Assembly: GCF_019933235.1 (NCBI RefSeq) | Contig: NZ_CP082945.1 | Location: 620,001 to 684,000, forward strand | Source of the DNA: Streptomyces angustmyceticus | GTDB lineage: Bacteria > Actinomycetota > Actinomycetes > Streptomycetales > Streptomycetaceae | Direction: 5' to 3' | DNA length: 64,000 bases | Shown here: positions 26,055 through 33,664 of the stretch, in pieces | How the letters are laid out: each line of letters starts with the position of its first letter | How positions within the stretch are numbered: the first letter of the stretch is position 1 | Program-made: the position numbers and the translations under genes | The notes under the pieces: generated by a model | Seen by the model: the letters and a program-made list of their open reading frames with translations, nothing else | What the model was told of the DNA's origin: nothing | Database searches by the model: none

Positions 26055-26846
26055 ATGGAAGAGAGCACACAGTCGGCGATGACGGCGGGCGTTCCCGTGA
26101 CGGGCGAGGAGATGCCCGAGCCCCCACCGGAGGTCATCGAGGCGGCACGCCAGGCACCCGACCACTGGCTGGCCATGGTGGATCTGACCTGGCAGGGAGA
26201 GGGGGCACCGCCCCTCTGGGCGCTGATCGGGCAATGGCGCTCGGACGCGGACGGCGAGATCGTCGAGTGGCGCGACAATCCGGAGTACCGGCCGTCACCG
26301 CAGATGCTGGACTGGCCGGAGCCGGCCGACGCGGTCGACGGAGCGATGCAGCTCGCCGCGACCGGCTACGGACCGGGCGAGGCCGTCTCGCAGGCGCTGG
26401 CCTGCGCGGAGGTCTCCGTCCTGGTGACCGCGACCGGTACGCCGCTGGCCGCCGCCTCGCCCGAGGGCACCCCGGTGATCCCCGTGTACACCTCGGCGGG
26501 CTACCTCGAATCGGTGGGCCGGCTGCTGTACGACCGGCGGACGGTGGCCGAGCTCGTCGAGCAGCTGCCGCCGGGCCATGCGCTGTACCTCAACCCGACC
26601 GGGCCGGTGAGCCTGCTGGTGGACACCGAGGAGCTGCGGGCCACGCTGGCCGAGACGTCCGGCGCGGCGGACGGGACGCGGGATGCCGCGGCCGTGCCGG
26701 TGGCGCCGCGCCCGGGTACCGGGGCGGGCGGCGCCGAGCCGGTGGGCAGCGGACGGGGCATCGGCAAGCCGGCCCGTGCCGCGAAGGGCAGCACCGTCGT
26801 CGGAGCCGGTATGGCCGGCAGCGGAATGGCCCGCGGCGCCAGCTGA
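26055..26846 (+). CDS. Type VII secretion system-associated protein (SseB-like)
   Basis: A 263-residue protein that begins METhionine-Glu-Glu-Ser at 26055 with GCGGAGGG upstream. Residues 20-75 contain PPPEVIEAARQAPDHWLAMV and WALIGQWRSDADGEIVEW, then NPEYRPSPQMLDWPEP. This block is shared by actinobacterial proteins annotated as type VII secretion-associated. The later part (VSVLVTATGTPL, VIPVYTSAGYL, GHALYLNPTGPVSLLV) is an SseB-type domain. The C-terminal 60 residues are Gly/Ala-rich. No EccC, EccD or WXG100 gene is present in this window, so it is an orphan copy. Its molecular function is not established. Confidence 0.78.
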   Translation: MEESTQSAMTAGVPVTGEEMPEPPPEVIEAARQAPDHWLAMVDLTWQGEGAPPLWALIGQWRSDADGEIVEWRDNPEYRPSPQMLDWPEPADAVDGAMQLAATGYGPGEAVSQALACAEVSVLVTATGTPLAAASPEGTPVIPVYTSAGYLESVGRLLYDRRTVAELVEQLPPGHALYLNPTGPVSLLVDTEELRATLAETSGAADGTRDAAAVPVAPRPGTGAGGAEPVGSGRGIGKPARAAKGSTVVGAGMAGSGMARGAS

Positions 26847-26866
26847 GCCGCCGGCACCGAGAACCC

Positions 26867-26896
26867 GCCCCGCCCGTCTTCCCCTTCGGGCGGGGC
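26867..26896 (+). terminator. Terminator hairpin
   Basis: A perfect 10-bp GC stem, GCCCCGCCCG with CGGGCGGGGC, around a ten-base loop, 20 bases after the stop of the type VII-associated gene and followed by GCTT. It separates that gene from the CoA-binding gene. Confidence 0.8.
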
Positions 26897-27018
26897 GCTT
26901 GCCGTCCGGCGCGCGCCGGTCGCTGCACGTCGCACGCCTTGTCGGCTGCCGCGACGGGAATCTCCGGGTCGTGCCGTCCGTTGACCGCACAAGACCCTTC
27001 CAGCGCAGGAGGCAGTGC

Positions 27019-27426
27019 GTGTACGGCGACCCCAGCACGATCCGCAAGATCCTCACCGAGCTCGGCGACACCTGGGCCGTCGTGGGCCTGTCCAGCAACG
27101 AGCAGCGCGCGGCGCACGGTGTCGCCGAGGTGCTGCAGCGCTATGGCAAGCGGATCGTGCCGGTGCATCCGAAGGCCGAGACCGTGCACGGCGAGCAGGG
27201 GTATCCCTCGCTGGCCGCGATTCCCTTCCCGGTCGATGTGGTCGATGTGTTCGTCAACAGCGACCAGGCGGGCGGTATCGCCGACGAGGCCGTGGCGGTC
27301 GGGGCGAAGGCGGTCTGGTTCCAGCTCGGCGTGGTCGACGAGGCGGCCTGGCACCGTGTGCACGACTCCGGTCTCGCCATGGTGATGGATCGCTGTCCGG
27401 CGATTGAGATACCCCGTTTGGGCTGA
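27019..27426 (+). CDS. CoA-binding domain protein
   Basis: A 135-residue single-domain protein with a Rossmann-type CoA-binding fold. The GTG at 27019 is preceded by AGGAGG. TWAVVGLSSNEQRAAHGVAEVL is the nucleotide-binding loop and KRIVPVHPKAETVHGEQGYPSL the next conserved strand; VDVFVNSDQAGGIADEAV and KAVWFQLGVVDEAAW follow. Family members resemble the first domain of succinyl-CoA synthetase alpha subunits but lack the catalytic domain. The role is unknown. The downstream GNAT gene starts 26 bases after its stop and may be co-transcribed. Confidence 0.88.
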   Translation: MYGDPSTIRKILTELGDTWAVVGLSSNEQRAAHGVAEVLQRYGKRIVPVHPKAETVHGEQGYPSLAAIPFPVDVVDVFVNSDQAGGIADEAVAVGAKAVWFQLGVVDEAAWHRVHDSGLAMVMDRCPAIEIPRLG

Positions 27427-27451
27427 GCGGCGGATGTGCGAGCATCCGGAC

Positions 27452-27943
27452 ATGATCGCGCCCCGTGCCGCCGTTCCCGAGGACGCCGCCGAGCTGGTCC
27501 GGCTGCGCCGGCTGATGTTCCGGGCCATGACCGGGCGTGCGGTGTCCGGGAGTTGGGAACGGGACGCGGAGGTGACGGCGCGTCGACAGCTGACCGGGCC
27601 GCGCGCGCGGCTGGCCGGTTTCGTGGTGCCGGGCGACGAGGCCGGTGCCCCGCACCTCGCCGCGTGCGCCCTCGGGACGATCGAGGAGCGGCTGCCGTCA
27701 CCGAGCCATCCGGCGGGACGCTTCGGCTTCGTCTTCAACGTCTGCACGGACCCGCGCTACCGCGGCCGCGGCTGTGCGCGTGCCACGACGCAGGCGCTGC
27801 TGGGCTGGTTCGCCGAGCAGGGGGTCACCCGGGTCGACCTGCATGCCACGGACGACGCCGAACCGCTGTACCGGAGTCTGGGGTTCGCCGAGCACTCCAC
27901 GGCGCTGTCGCTGGTGCTGCCTTCGGGCCCGGGGGTTCCGTAG
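27452..27943 (+). CDS. GNAT-family N-acetyltransferase
   Basis: A 163-residue acetyltransferase. The start at 27452 (MIAPRAAVPEDAAELVRLRR) gives the usual GNAT N-terminus; an ATG at 27434 would add six residues. The acetyl-CoA loop is RYRGRGCARATTQAL and the preceding strand is FGFVFNVCTDP. The late VDLHATDDAEPLYRSLGF is the conserved helix and strand. The acceptor is unknown; close relatives are often annotated as amino-group acetyltransferases of unspecified substrate. Confidence 0.85.
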   Translation: MIAPRAAVPEDAAELVRLRRLMFRAMTGRAVSGSWERDAEVTARRQLTGPRARLAGFVVPGDEAGAPHLAACALGTIEERLPSPSHPAGRFGFVFNVCTDPRYRGRGCARATTQALLGWFAEQGVTRVDLHATDDAEPLYRSLGFAEHSTALSLVLPSGPGVP

Positions 27944-28122
27944 GGCCCGTTCGGTCCATGGGACGACGTGTTCCACCGCCCGGGGCCGGTCGGCTGTGCG
28001 CGCCCGACACCGGCCGGGGCCCGACAGCCCCGGCGCCCCTGGCCGACACCAGCCCGCCCCGCCCGTCCCGGCCGGGAAATACGTTTGACGCCCACGGGCG
28101 CCCGGCGGTCGGATGGCGCCCC

Positions 28123-29022
28123 ATGAGCACAGGGCAGATGCACCCCGGCGTCCATCCCCTCGACGAGGGCCTCGTACGGCGGCTGGTCGCCGGGCAGTTC
28201 CCGCAGTGGGCCGGGCTGACGGTGCGGCGGGTGCCGTCCGGCGGCACGGTCAATGCCATGTACCGGCTGGGCGACACCATGGTCGTACGGCTGCCGCTGG
28301 TGCGGGGCGGGGCCGCGGACCTGGTGCGGGAACGGGAGTGGCTGCCGCGCCTGGCGGCCCGGCTGCCCGCCGCCGTCCCGGAGGTGCTCGGGGCCGGGGA
28401 GCCCGCGGAGGGATATCCGTGGCCGTGGTCCGTGTACCGGTGGCTGGCGGGCACGAACCCCGAGGCCGGAGCACTGGACGAGGCGGAGCCGCTGGCCGGG
28501 GACCTGGCCGGGTTCGTGGCGACGATGCGCAGTCTCACTCTGCCGGGGGCGCCGGCGGCCCACCGCGGCGGCCCGGTCGCCTCGCTCGACGCGTCGACCC
28601 GGGCGGCGATCGAGGAGCTGCGCGGAATTCCGCAGGAGGACGTCGACTGCGACGCCGCGACCGCCGTGTGGGAGGAGTCGCTGCGGGCCCCGGACCACGA
28701 CGGGCCGCCGGTGTGGCTGCACGCCGATCTGATGCCGGGCAACCTGCTGGTGGACGGTGGCAGGCTGACCTCGGTGATCGACTTCGGATGCATGGGGATG
28801 GGCGATCCGGCCTGCGACCTGTTCCCGGCGTGGAATCTGCTGCCGGCACCGGCGCGGCAGGTCTTCCGCGAGGCTCTCGGCGTGGACGACGCGTCCTGGG
28901 CCCGCGGCCGGGGGCGGACGCTCTCACAGGCGCTGATCGCGCTGCCGTACTACCGCGGGACCAACCCGTCGATGGCGGCGAACGCCCGGCATGTGATCCG
29001 GGCGGTCCTGGAAGAACGCTGA
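28123..29022 (+). CDS. Aminoglycoside phosphotransferase-family kinase
   Basis: A 299-residue protein kinase-like phosphotransferase. VRRVPSGGTVNAMYRLGDTMVVRLPL forms the N-lobe nucleotide-binding strands. VWLHADLMPGNLLVDGG is the Brenner catalytic loop with its His-x-Asp, and SVIDFGCMGMGDPACDLFPAW carries the metal-binding Asp of the DFG-like motif. ATP-dependent phosphorylation of a hydroxyl group is expected. Homologues include aminoglycoside and macrolide kinases, but many Streptomyces copies have unknown metabolite substrates, so antibiotic resistance should not be assumed. Confidence 0.85.
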   Translation: MSTGQMHPGVHPLDEGLVRRLVAGQFPQWAGLTVRRVPSGGTVNAMYRLGDTMVVRLPLVRGGAADLVREREWLPRLAARLPAAVPEVLGAGEPAEGYPWPWSVYRWLAGTNPEAGALDEAEPLAGDLAGFVATMRSLTLPGAPAAHRGGPVASLDASTRAAIEELRGIPQEDVDCDAATAVWEESLRAPDHDGPPVWLHADLMPGNLLVDGGRLTSVIDFGCMGMGDPACDLFPAWNLLPAPARQVFREALGVDDASWARGRGRTLSQALIALPYYRGTNPSMAANARHVIRAVLEER

Positions 29023-29076
29023 GGGCAGCCGCGCACCAGCGGCGTCGGCCTCGACGCGCCACCGCGCCCCGGCGCG

Positions 29077-29634
29077 CTAGGCGACGCCCAGCCCCTCCAG
29101 GACCGTGGCGCCGGGCAGTTCGGCCAGTGCCTTGCCGGGAACGATGAGCTTGCCACGGCGGCTGCCGCTGCCGATCAGGGCGTACGGGGTGTCCGCGACG
29201 GCCGGGTCCACCAGCAGCGGCCAGTCGGCGGGCAGACCGATCGGGGTGATCCCGCCGTACTCCATCCCGCTCTCCCCCACCGCCCGGTCCATCGGCGCGA
29301 ACGAGGCCTTGCGGGCGCCCAGATGACGCCGCACCACGCCGTTGACGTCGGCGCGGGTGTGCGAGAGGACGAGGCAGGCGGCCAGGGTGGTCTCGCCGCC
29401 GCGCTTGCCGGCCACCACCACGCAGTTCGCCGACTGCTCCAGCAGCCAGGAGCCGTAGCGGTCGACGAGCAGCGCGGTGTCCGCGACGGCGGGGTCCGTG
29501 TCGACGAACCGCAGCTCCTCGACCGGTACCGACCCGCTCCAGGAGCGGATCGCGGCGGCCACCGGGTCGGACAGCAGGTCCAGGCACCGCACGGCGGGCC
29601 GGACCTCGTCGAAGGCATCCATCGGCACGGGCAT
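29077..29634 (-). CDS. YbaK/EbsC-family aminoacyl-tRNA deacylase-like protein
   Basis: A 185-residue protein with the YbaK/ProX fold. CVVVAGKRGGETTLAACLVLSH contains the conserved Lys of the editing site, and MDRAVGESGMEYGGITPIGLP the Gly-Gly-x-x-P block. Family members hydrolyse mischarged tRNA such as Cys-tRNA(Pro) or Ala-tRNA(Pro). An N-terminal stretch of about 40 residues precedes the domain. It is convergent with the phosphotransferase gene and transcribed from near the XRE regulator. Confidence 0.82.
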   Translation of the reverse strand: MPVPMDAFDEVRPAVRCLDLLSDPVAAAIRSWSGSVPVEELRFVDTDPAVADTALLVDRYGSWLLEQSANCVVVAGKRGGETTLAACLVLSHTRADVNGVVRRHLGARKASFAPMDRAVGESGMEYGGITPIGLPADWPLLVDPAVADTPYALIGSGSRRGKLIVPGKALAELPGATVLEGLGVA

Positions 29635-29676
29635 GGCGCCAAGTTAACAGTCGTGACGGGGGCCGCGCGGGCCGTC

Positions 29677-30249
29677 TCAGCGGGTGAGCGGGATGATCAC
29701 CGACATGGTCATCTCGACCGGTTCCGCACCGTCGTTGCGGTAGCCGTGCGCGACCTTGGCCTCGAATGTCGCCGAGGCGCCGGCCGGCACCGTGTGCTCC
29801 GCGCCGTCCACGATCAGCGTCAGCGTGCCGGCCCGTACGTGCAGCAGCTCCACGGTGCCGGGCGGATGCGGATCGGAGGCGCTGCTGTCGCCCGGCATCA
29901 ACCGCCAGTCCCACAGCTCGTAGGGGCCGGGCGCCTCGGCGCCGACGAGGAGCGTGGTGGAGCTGCCGGCGTCGGTGGACCACAGCCGGACCGCCTCGTC
30001 CGGTGTCACGATCCGCACCTGCGGGCCCTGTTCGTAGTCGAGGAGCGTGGTGATGCTGACGCCGAGCGCGTCGGCGATCTTGACGGTGGTTCCCACGCTC
30101 GGGTTGGTCCGGGCCTGCTCGATCTGGATGATCATGCCGCGGCTGACCCCGGCGCGGGCCGCCAGCGCGTCGAGGGTGTAGCCGCGCTCGGCGCGCCAGT
30201 GCTTGAGGTTATGGGCGAGCGACTGCGTGAGCTGGTCGAGATCCGTCAC
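29677..30249 (-). CDS. XRE-family regulator with cupin sensor domain
   Basis: A 190-residue regulator from GTG 30249; 15 more codons upstream are possible but start in the operator region. The N-terminal HTH (LKHWRAERGYTLDALAARAGVSRGMIIQIE) binds DNA. The C-terminal cupin (PHPPGTVELLHVRAGTLTLI and FEAKVAHGYRNDG) probably binds a small ligand. Such proteins often control an adjacent transporter or catabolic gene. It is divergent from the EamA transporter with 106 bases between starts; an inverted repeat lies in that gap. Confidence 0.87.
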   Translation of the reverse strand: MTDLDQLTQSLAHNLKHWRAERGYTLDALAARAGVSRGMIIQIEQARTNPSVGTTVKIADALGVSITTLLDYEQGPQVRIVTPDEAVRLWSTDAGSSTTLLVGAEAPGPYELWDWRLMPGDSSASDPHPPGTVELLHVRAGTLTLIVDGAEHTVPAGASATFEAKVAHGYRNDGAEPVEMTMSVIIPLTR

Positions 30250-30281
30250 GGTCCGTCCAAGTCGAAGGGCAATATATTGGA

Positions 30282-30303
30282 TGCAGCGATGCAACCTGCT
30301 GCA
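30282..30303. promoter_or_regulatory. Inverted repeat in XRE/EamA divergent promoter
   Basis: TGCAGC and GCTGCA are separated by 10 bases in the middle of the divergent gap. The neighbouring AATATATT at 30271-30278 is strikingly AT-rich for this genome and may be part of a promoter. It is a candidate site for the adjacent XRE-cupin regulator. Confidence 0.4.
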
Positions 30304-30355
30304 CTACTGTGTGGTGTACTTCAGCGTCTGGTTCACTGTACTGCGAGGTTTCACC

Positions 30356-31234
30356 ATGACAGCGGTCTTCGCCCTGGCCACCAGCCTTCTGTGGGGGCTC
30401 GCCGACTTCGGCGGGGGACTGCTCACCCGCCGCCTGCAGGCACTGACCGTGGTGGTCGTCTCGCAGGTACTGGCCGCCGTGGTGCTGGGCGCGGTGGTGC
30501 TGGCCACCGGCGGCTGGCGGGAGGCCGGGCCGCAGCTGTGGTTCGCGGTCGGGGCGGGCGTCGTAGGGCCCGCCGCCATGCTCTGCTTCTACCGCGCCCT
30601 GGCGCTCGGCCCCATGGGCGTGGTCTCCCCGCTCGCCGCACTCGGCACCGTCCTCGTCCCGCTCGGGGTCGGGATCGTGGCGGGCGAGCGGCCGGGGCTG
30701 CTGCAGGCCACCGGCATGGTCGTGGCCGTGATCGGCGTGGTGCTGGCCGGCGGACCGCGGGTCAGCGGCGCGTCCGTGGCCCGCCAGACCCTGGTGCTGA
30801 CGCTGGTGTCGGCGCTCGGGTTCGGCGCGGTGATGGCCCTGATCTCGGAGGCCTCCACGACCGTGACCGGCCTCTTCCTGGCCCTGTTCGTCCAGCGGGT
30901 GTGCAACGTCGCCGTCGGCGGCGCCGCCCTGTACGCGTCGGTGCGGCGCGGCACCCCGGCCCTGCCCGAGGGCGGCCTGCCGGCCCTCCGGAGCGCGCTG
31001 CCCGCGCTCGGCTTCGTCGGGATCGCCGATGTCGCCGCCAACGGCACCTACGCCCTCGCCGCCCAGAACGGCCCGGTCACCATGGCAGCGGTGCTCGCCT
31101 CGCTCTACCCCGTCGTCACCTCGCTCGCCGCACTCGGCATCCTCAAGGAGCGGCTGCGCGCGATCCAGACGGCCGGTGCCTCCCTGGCGCTGGTCGGCTC
31201 GGTGCTGCTCGCCTCGGGAGCCTCGGGAAACTGA
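30356..31234 (+). CDS. EamA-family (DMT) transporter
   Basis: A 292-residue transporter with ten predicted helices in two EamA repeats. The first starts MTAVFALATSLLWGLADFGG and the second near LVLTLVSALGFGAVMALISE. The end LASLYPVVTSLAALGILKERL is the conserved last pair of helices. Members export amino acids, nucleobases or metabolites. The divergent XRE-cupin regulator probably controls it. The ATG at 30356 is the first start that does not cut helix 1. Confidence 0.88.
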   Translation: MTAVFALATSLLWGLADFGGGLLTRRLQALTVVVVSQVLAAVVLGAVVLATGGWREAGPQLWFAVGAGVVGPAAMLCFYRALALGPMGVVSPLAALGTVLVPLGVGIVAGERPGLLQATGMVVAVIGVVLAGGPRVSGASVARQTLVLTLVSALGFGAVMALISEASTTVTGLFLALFVQRVCNVAVGGAALYASVRRGTPALPEGGLPALRSALPALGFVGIADVAANGTYALAAQNGPVTMAAVLASLYPVVTSLAALGILKERLRAIQTAGASLALVGSVLLASGASGN

Positions 31235-31321
31235 CGCGCAGGGGGCGGGAGATCCAGGCGGGGCAGGAGGGACGGGCGGCGCCCCGTCCATGCCCCGCGT
31301 GCTCGTCCGCACGACGGCGCG

Positions 31322-32119
31322 TCAGGACGTTTCGTACGCCCCCTCGGCCCCCGCGGGTTCCTCCGCCTCCTTGGCTTCCGCCGCCTGCCAGGCCCGCAGC
31401 GCGACCAGCTGGTCCGGGGTGACGTCCTCGGGGATCGGCACCGGCGCCGGCGTGCGCAGCGGCGGCTGCCAGCCCTGCCGGGCGTCCCAGCGGCGGACGA
31501 TCCGGGCGGGCGCGCCGGCCACCACCGCGTGGTCGGGGACCTCGCCGCGGACCACGGCCCCGGCCGCGACCACCACGTTCCGGCCCAGCCGCGCGCCGGG
31601 CAGGATCACCGCGCCGGTACCGATCCAGCCGCCGGGCCCGATGGCCACCGGGGCGCTGCGCGGCCACTGCTTGCCGACCGGCACCTCGGGATCGTCGTAG
31701 CTGTGGTTGGTGGTGGTGACGTAGACCCCGGGGCCGAAGAAGCAGTCGTCCCCGATCGTCAGCCGGACATCCGCGATCACATGGCTGCCGCGGCCCAGCA
31801 CCACGCCGTTCCCCAGCGTGAGGATCGGGTCCGGGCCGAGGTCCAGGTCCGGCATCATGCCCGCCGTGAGCGTCACGTCCTGGGCGATGATGCAGTGCTC
31901 GCCGAGCTCGATCCACGGGTCGCCGAAGACCGTGCCCTGCGGATAGGCGAGCCGGGTGCCGGCACCGATCCGCCGGAAGCGGTACGGGCCGGGGCGCTCG
32001 GCCGTGACGGCCGCGACTTCCCTCACCCAGCGCGCGCCGCGGTGGACGGCACGCGACACGGCCCGGCGCCGCCAGGCCGCGACGGATGAGAACACGTTCT
32101 GGTTTATCGGCACCCGCAC
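31322..32119 (-). CDS. Hexapeptide-repeat acyltransferase
   Basis: A protein of about 265 residues from GTG 32119; GTG 32113 is equally possible, and no strong ribosome-binding site separates them. After a basic N-terminal helix, a left-handed beta-helix follows with repeats such as VTLTAGMMPDLDLGPDPILTL and WIGTGAVILPGARLGRNVVV. YVTTTNHSYDD contains the likely catalytic His of the maltose/chloramphenicol acetyltransferase (LbH_MAT-like) group. The C-terminus is an Ala/Glu-rich tail. It probably acetylates a sugar or a cell-surface glycan. It is divergent from the gamma carbonic anhydrase-like gene. Confidence 0.83.
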   Translation of the reverse strand: MRVPINQNVFSSVAAWRRRAVSRAVHRGARWVREVAAVTAERPGPYRFRRIGAGTRLAYPQGTVFGDPWIELGEHCIIAQDVTLTAGMMPDLDLGPDPILTLGNGVVLGRGSHVIADVRLTIGDDCFFGPGVYVTTTNHSYDDPEVPVGKQWPRSAPVAIGPGGWIGTGAVILPGARLGRNVVVAAGAVVRGEVPDHAVVAGAPARIVRRWDARQGWQPPLRTPAPVPIPEDVTPDQLVALRAWQAAEAKEAEEPAGAEGAYETS

Positions 32120-32256
32120 ACCGTACTCAGCCCGCCGGGCGGCGGACCGCGCGCCGGGCTGTGATCTTCGCCCCACCGGCCGCCGTCCCGGCCCGGCGCA
32201 GCGGCCGTCGTCTACGGTGCTGTTGGCGCGGCAGACCACGGCGAGGAGATCCAGAG

Positions 32257-32796
32257 ATGGCGGGACGGGCGTTGATTTCACCGGTGGGCGGCAAGGAGCC
32301 GAAGGTCGATCAGGAGGCGTTCACCGCCCCGACATCCGTCGTGCTCGGCGAGGTGACCATGGCGGCGGGCTCCAGCGTCTGGTACCACGCGGTGCTGCGC
32401 GCCGACTGCGGCCCGATCGTGCTCGGCGCCGACAGCAACATCCAGGACAACTGCACGGTGCATGTGGACCCCGGCTTCCCGGTGCACGTCGGCGCGCGGG
32501 TCTCGGTCGGCCACAACGCCGTCCTGCACGGCTGCACCGTCGAGGACGACGTTCTGATCGGCATGGGTGCCACGGTCCTGAACGGCGCGCACATCGGCGC
32601 GGGCTCGCTGGTCGCCGCGCAGGCGCTGGTCCCCCAGGGCATGCGGGTGCCGCCAGGTTCCCTGGTCGCCGGGGTGCCGGCGAAGGTCAGGCGGGAGCTG
32701 ACCGACGAGGAGCGCGAGACCATCAAGCTCAATGCCGTGATGTACCGGGAGCTGGTGGTTCGGCACCGGGAGGACGTGCCGGACGCCGAGGGCTGA
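32257..32796 (+). CDS. Gamma-class carbonic anhydrase-family protein
   Basis: A 179-residue left-handed beta-helix protein. The three metal-binding histidines are present: His69 (NCTVHVDPG), His86 and His91 (VGHNAVLHGC). The Arg-Asp in VLRADCGPI and Gln in NIQDN also match the trimeric gamma carbonic anhydrase active site. It should bind zinc or iron and may hydrate CO2, although many family members are inactive or act on other ligands. The ATG at 32257 has GAGGAG nine bases upstream. Confidence 0.9.
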   Translation: MAGRALISPVGGKEPKVDQEAFTAPTSVVLGEVTMAAGSSVWYHAVLRADCGPIVLGADSNIQDNCTVHVDPGFPVHVGARVSVGHNAVLHGCTVEDDVLIGMGATVLNGAHIGAGSLVAAQALVPQGMRVPPGSLVAGVPAKVRRELTDEERETIKLNAVMYRELVVRHREDVPDAEG

Positions 32797-32811
32797 GCCC
32801 AGGTGTCGCCC

Positions 32812-32845
32812 CCGCGGAGCGGACCCTGCACGGCCCGCTCCGCGG
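32812..32845. terminator. Bidirectional hairpin between convergent genes
   Basis: A perfect 11-bp stem, CCGCGGAGCGG with CCGCTCCGCGG, and a 12-base loop between the stop of the gamma carbonic anhydrase gene (32796) and the end of the conservon operon (32854). It probably terminates both transcripts. Confidence 0.75.
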
Positions 32846-32853
32846 CGGCCGGC

Positions 32854-33612
32854 TCAGCTCCGGGCAGCGGCGGCGGTCAGCGCGGAGGACAGCAGCTCGG
32901 CGTCGAACAGGGTGGCGTCCGCCAGGCGGTTGGCGTTGGCGTAGGCGTTCAGCATCAGCTTCGCGGTCCGCAACGACGACGGGGAGCGGCGGACCAGCGG
33001 CTTGATCCACCGGGTGACGGCGCCGTCCAGCTCCGCCTCCGGGACGACCTTGTGGAGGATGGACAGCTCCTGGGCGGTGGCGGCGCCGAAGGTGTCGGCC
33101 GTCAGTATCAGCTCGCGGATCCGGGCCGCGCCCGCCTCGTGCAGCAGCCGCGGCATGATGCCTCCCCAGGCGGGCGGCACCCCGAGGCCCAGCTCCGGCA
33201 GCCGGAAGCGGCAGGTGTCCGCGCCGACCCGCAGATCGCAGAAGACCGCGAGCCCCACTCCGGCTCCGACCACGCCGCCGTGCAGGCGCGCGACGGTCAC
33301 CGCGTCGGTGCTCGCGAGGGCGTCACACACCCGCCGCGCCTTGTTGCCCAGGGCGCGCAGCGCCACCCCGCTGGGGTCCTCGGCGAGCAGGGCCGGGAAC
33401 TCCGCCCGGTCGCCGCCCAGGCAGAAGTCCTCCCCCGCGCCGGAGAGGACGAGGACCCTGATGCCCAACTCCTCGTCCAGAGCGCCCAGTACGACGAGGA
33501 GCTCGTCGAGGATCTCGCCCGAGATGGCGTTGCCCGTCTCGGGGCGGTTCAGCCGCACCCTGAGGACGGGCCCCTCGTGCGTCACGAGAAGGGACTTGAA
33601 GTCGTGGATCAT
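32854..33612 (-). CDS. Enoyl-CoA hydratase/isomerase-family protein
   Basis: The last gene of the conservon operon, 252 residues. Crotonase-fold blocks are clear: VLRVRLNRPETGNAISGEI, the oxyanion-hole loops DFCLGGDR and HGGVVGAGVGLAVFCDLRVG, and RLPELGLGVPPAWGGI with one acidic residue in the usual catalytic region. It should act on an acyl-CoA thioester as hydratase, isomerase or a related activity. It starts 53 bases after the second P450 gene and points to a dedicated lipid or polyketide-like substrate for the operon. Crotonases are not part of described conservons, so this is a notable addition. Confidence 0.87.
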   Translation of the reverse strand: MIHDFKSLLVTHEGPVLRVRLNRPETGNAISGEILDELLVVLGALDEELGIRVLVLSGAGEDFCLGGDRAEFPALLAEDPSGVALRALGNKARRVCDALASTDAVTVARLHGGVVGAGVGLAVFCDLRVGADTCRFRLPELGLGVPPAWGGIMPRLLHEAGAARIRELILTADTFGAATAQELSILHKVVPEAELDGAVTRWIKPLVRRSPSSLRTAKLMLNAYANANRLADATLFDAELLSSALTAAAARS

Positions 33613-33664
33613 GGCCGTTCCTTGTGGTGAAGTTCCGCTGTGCGGGAGACCGGTGCCGGGTACG

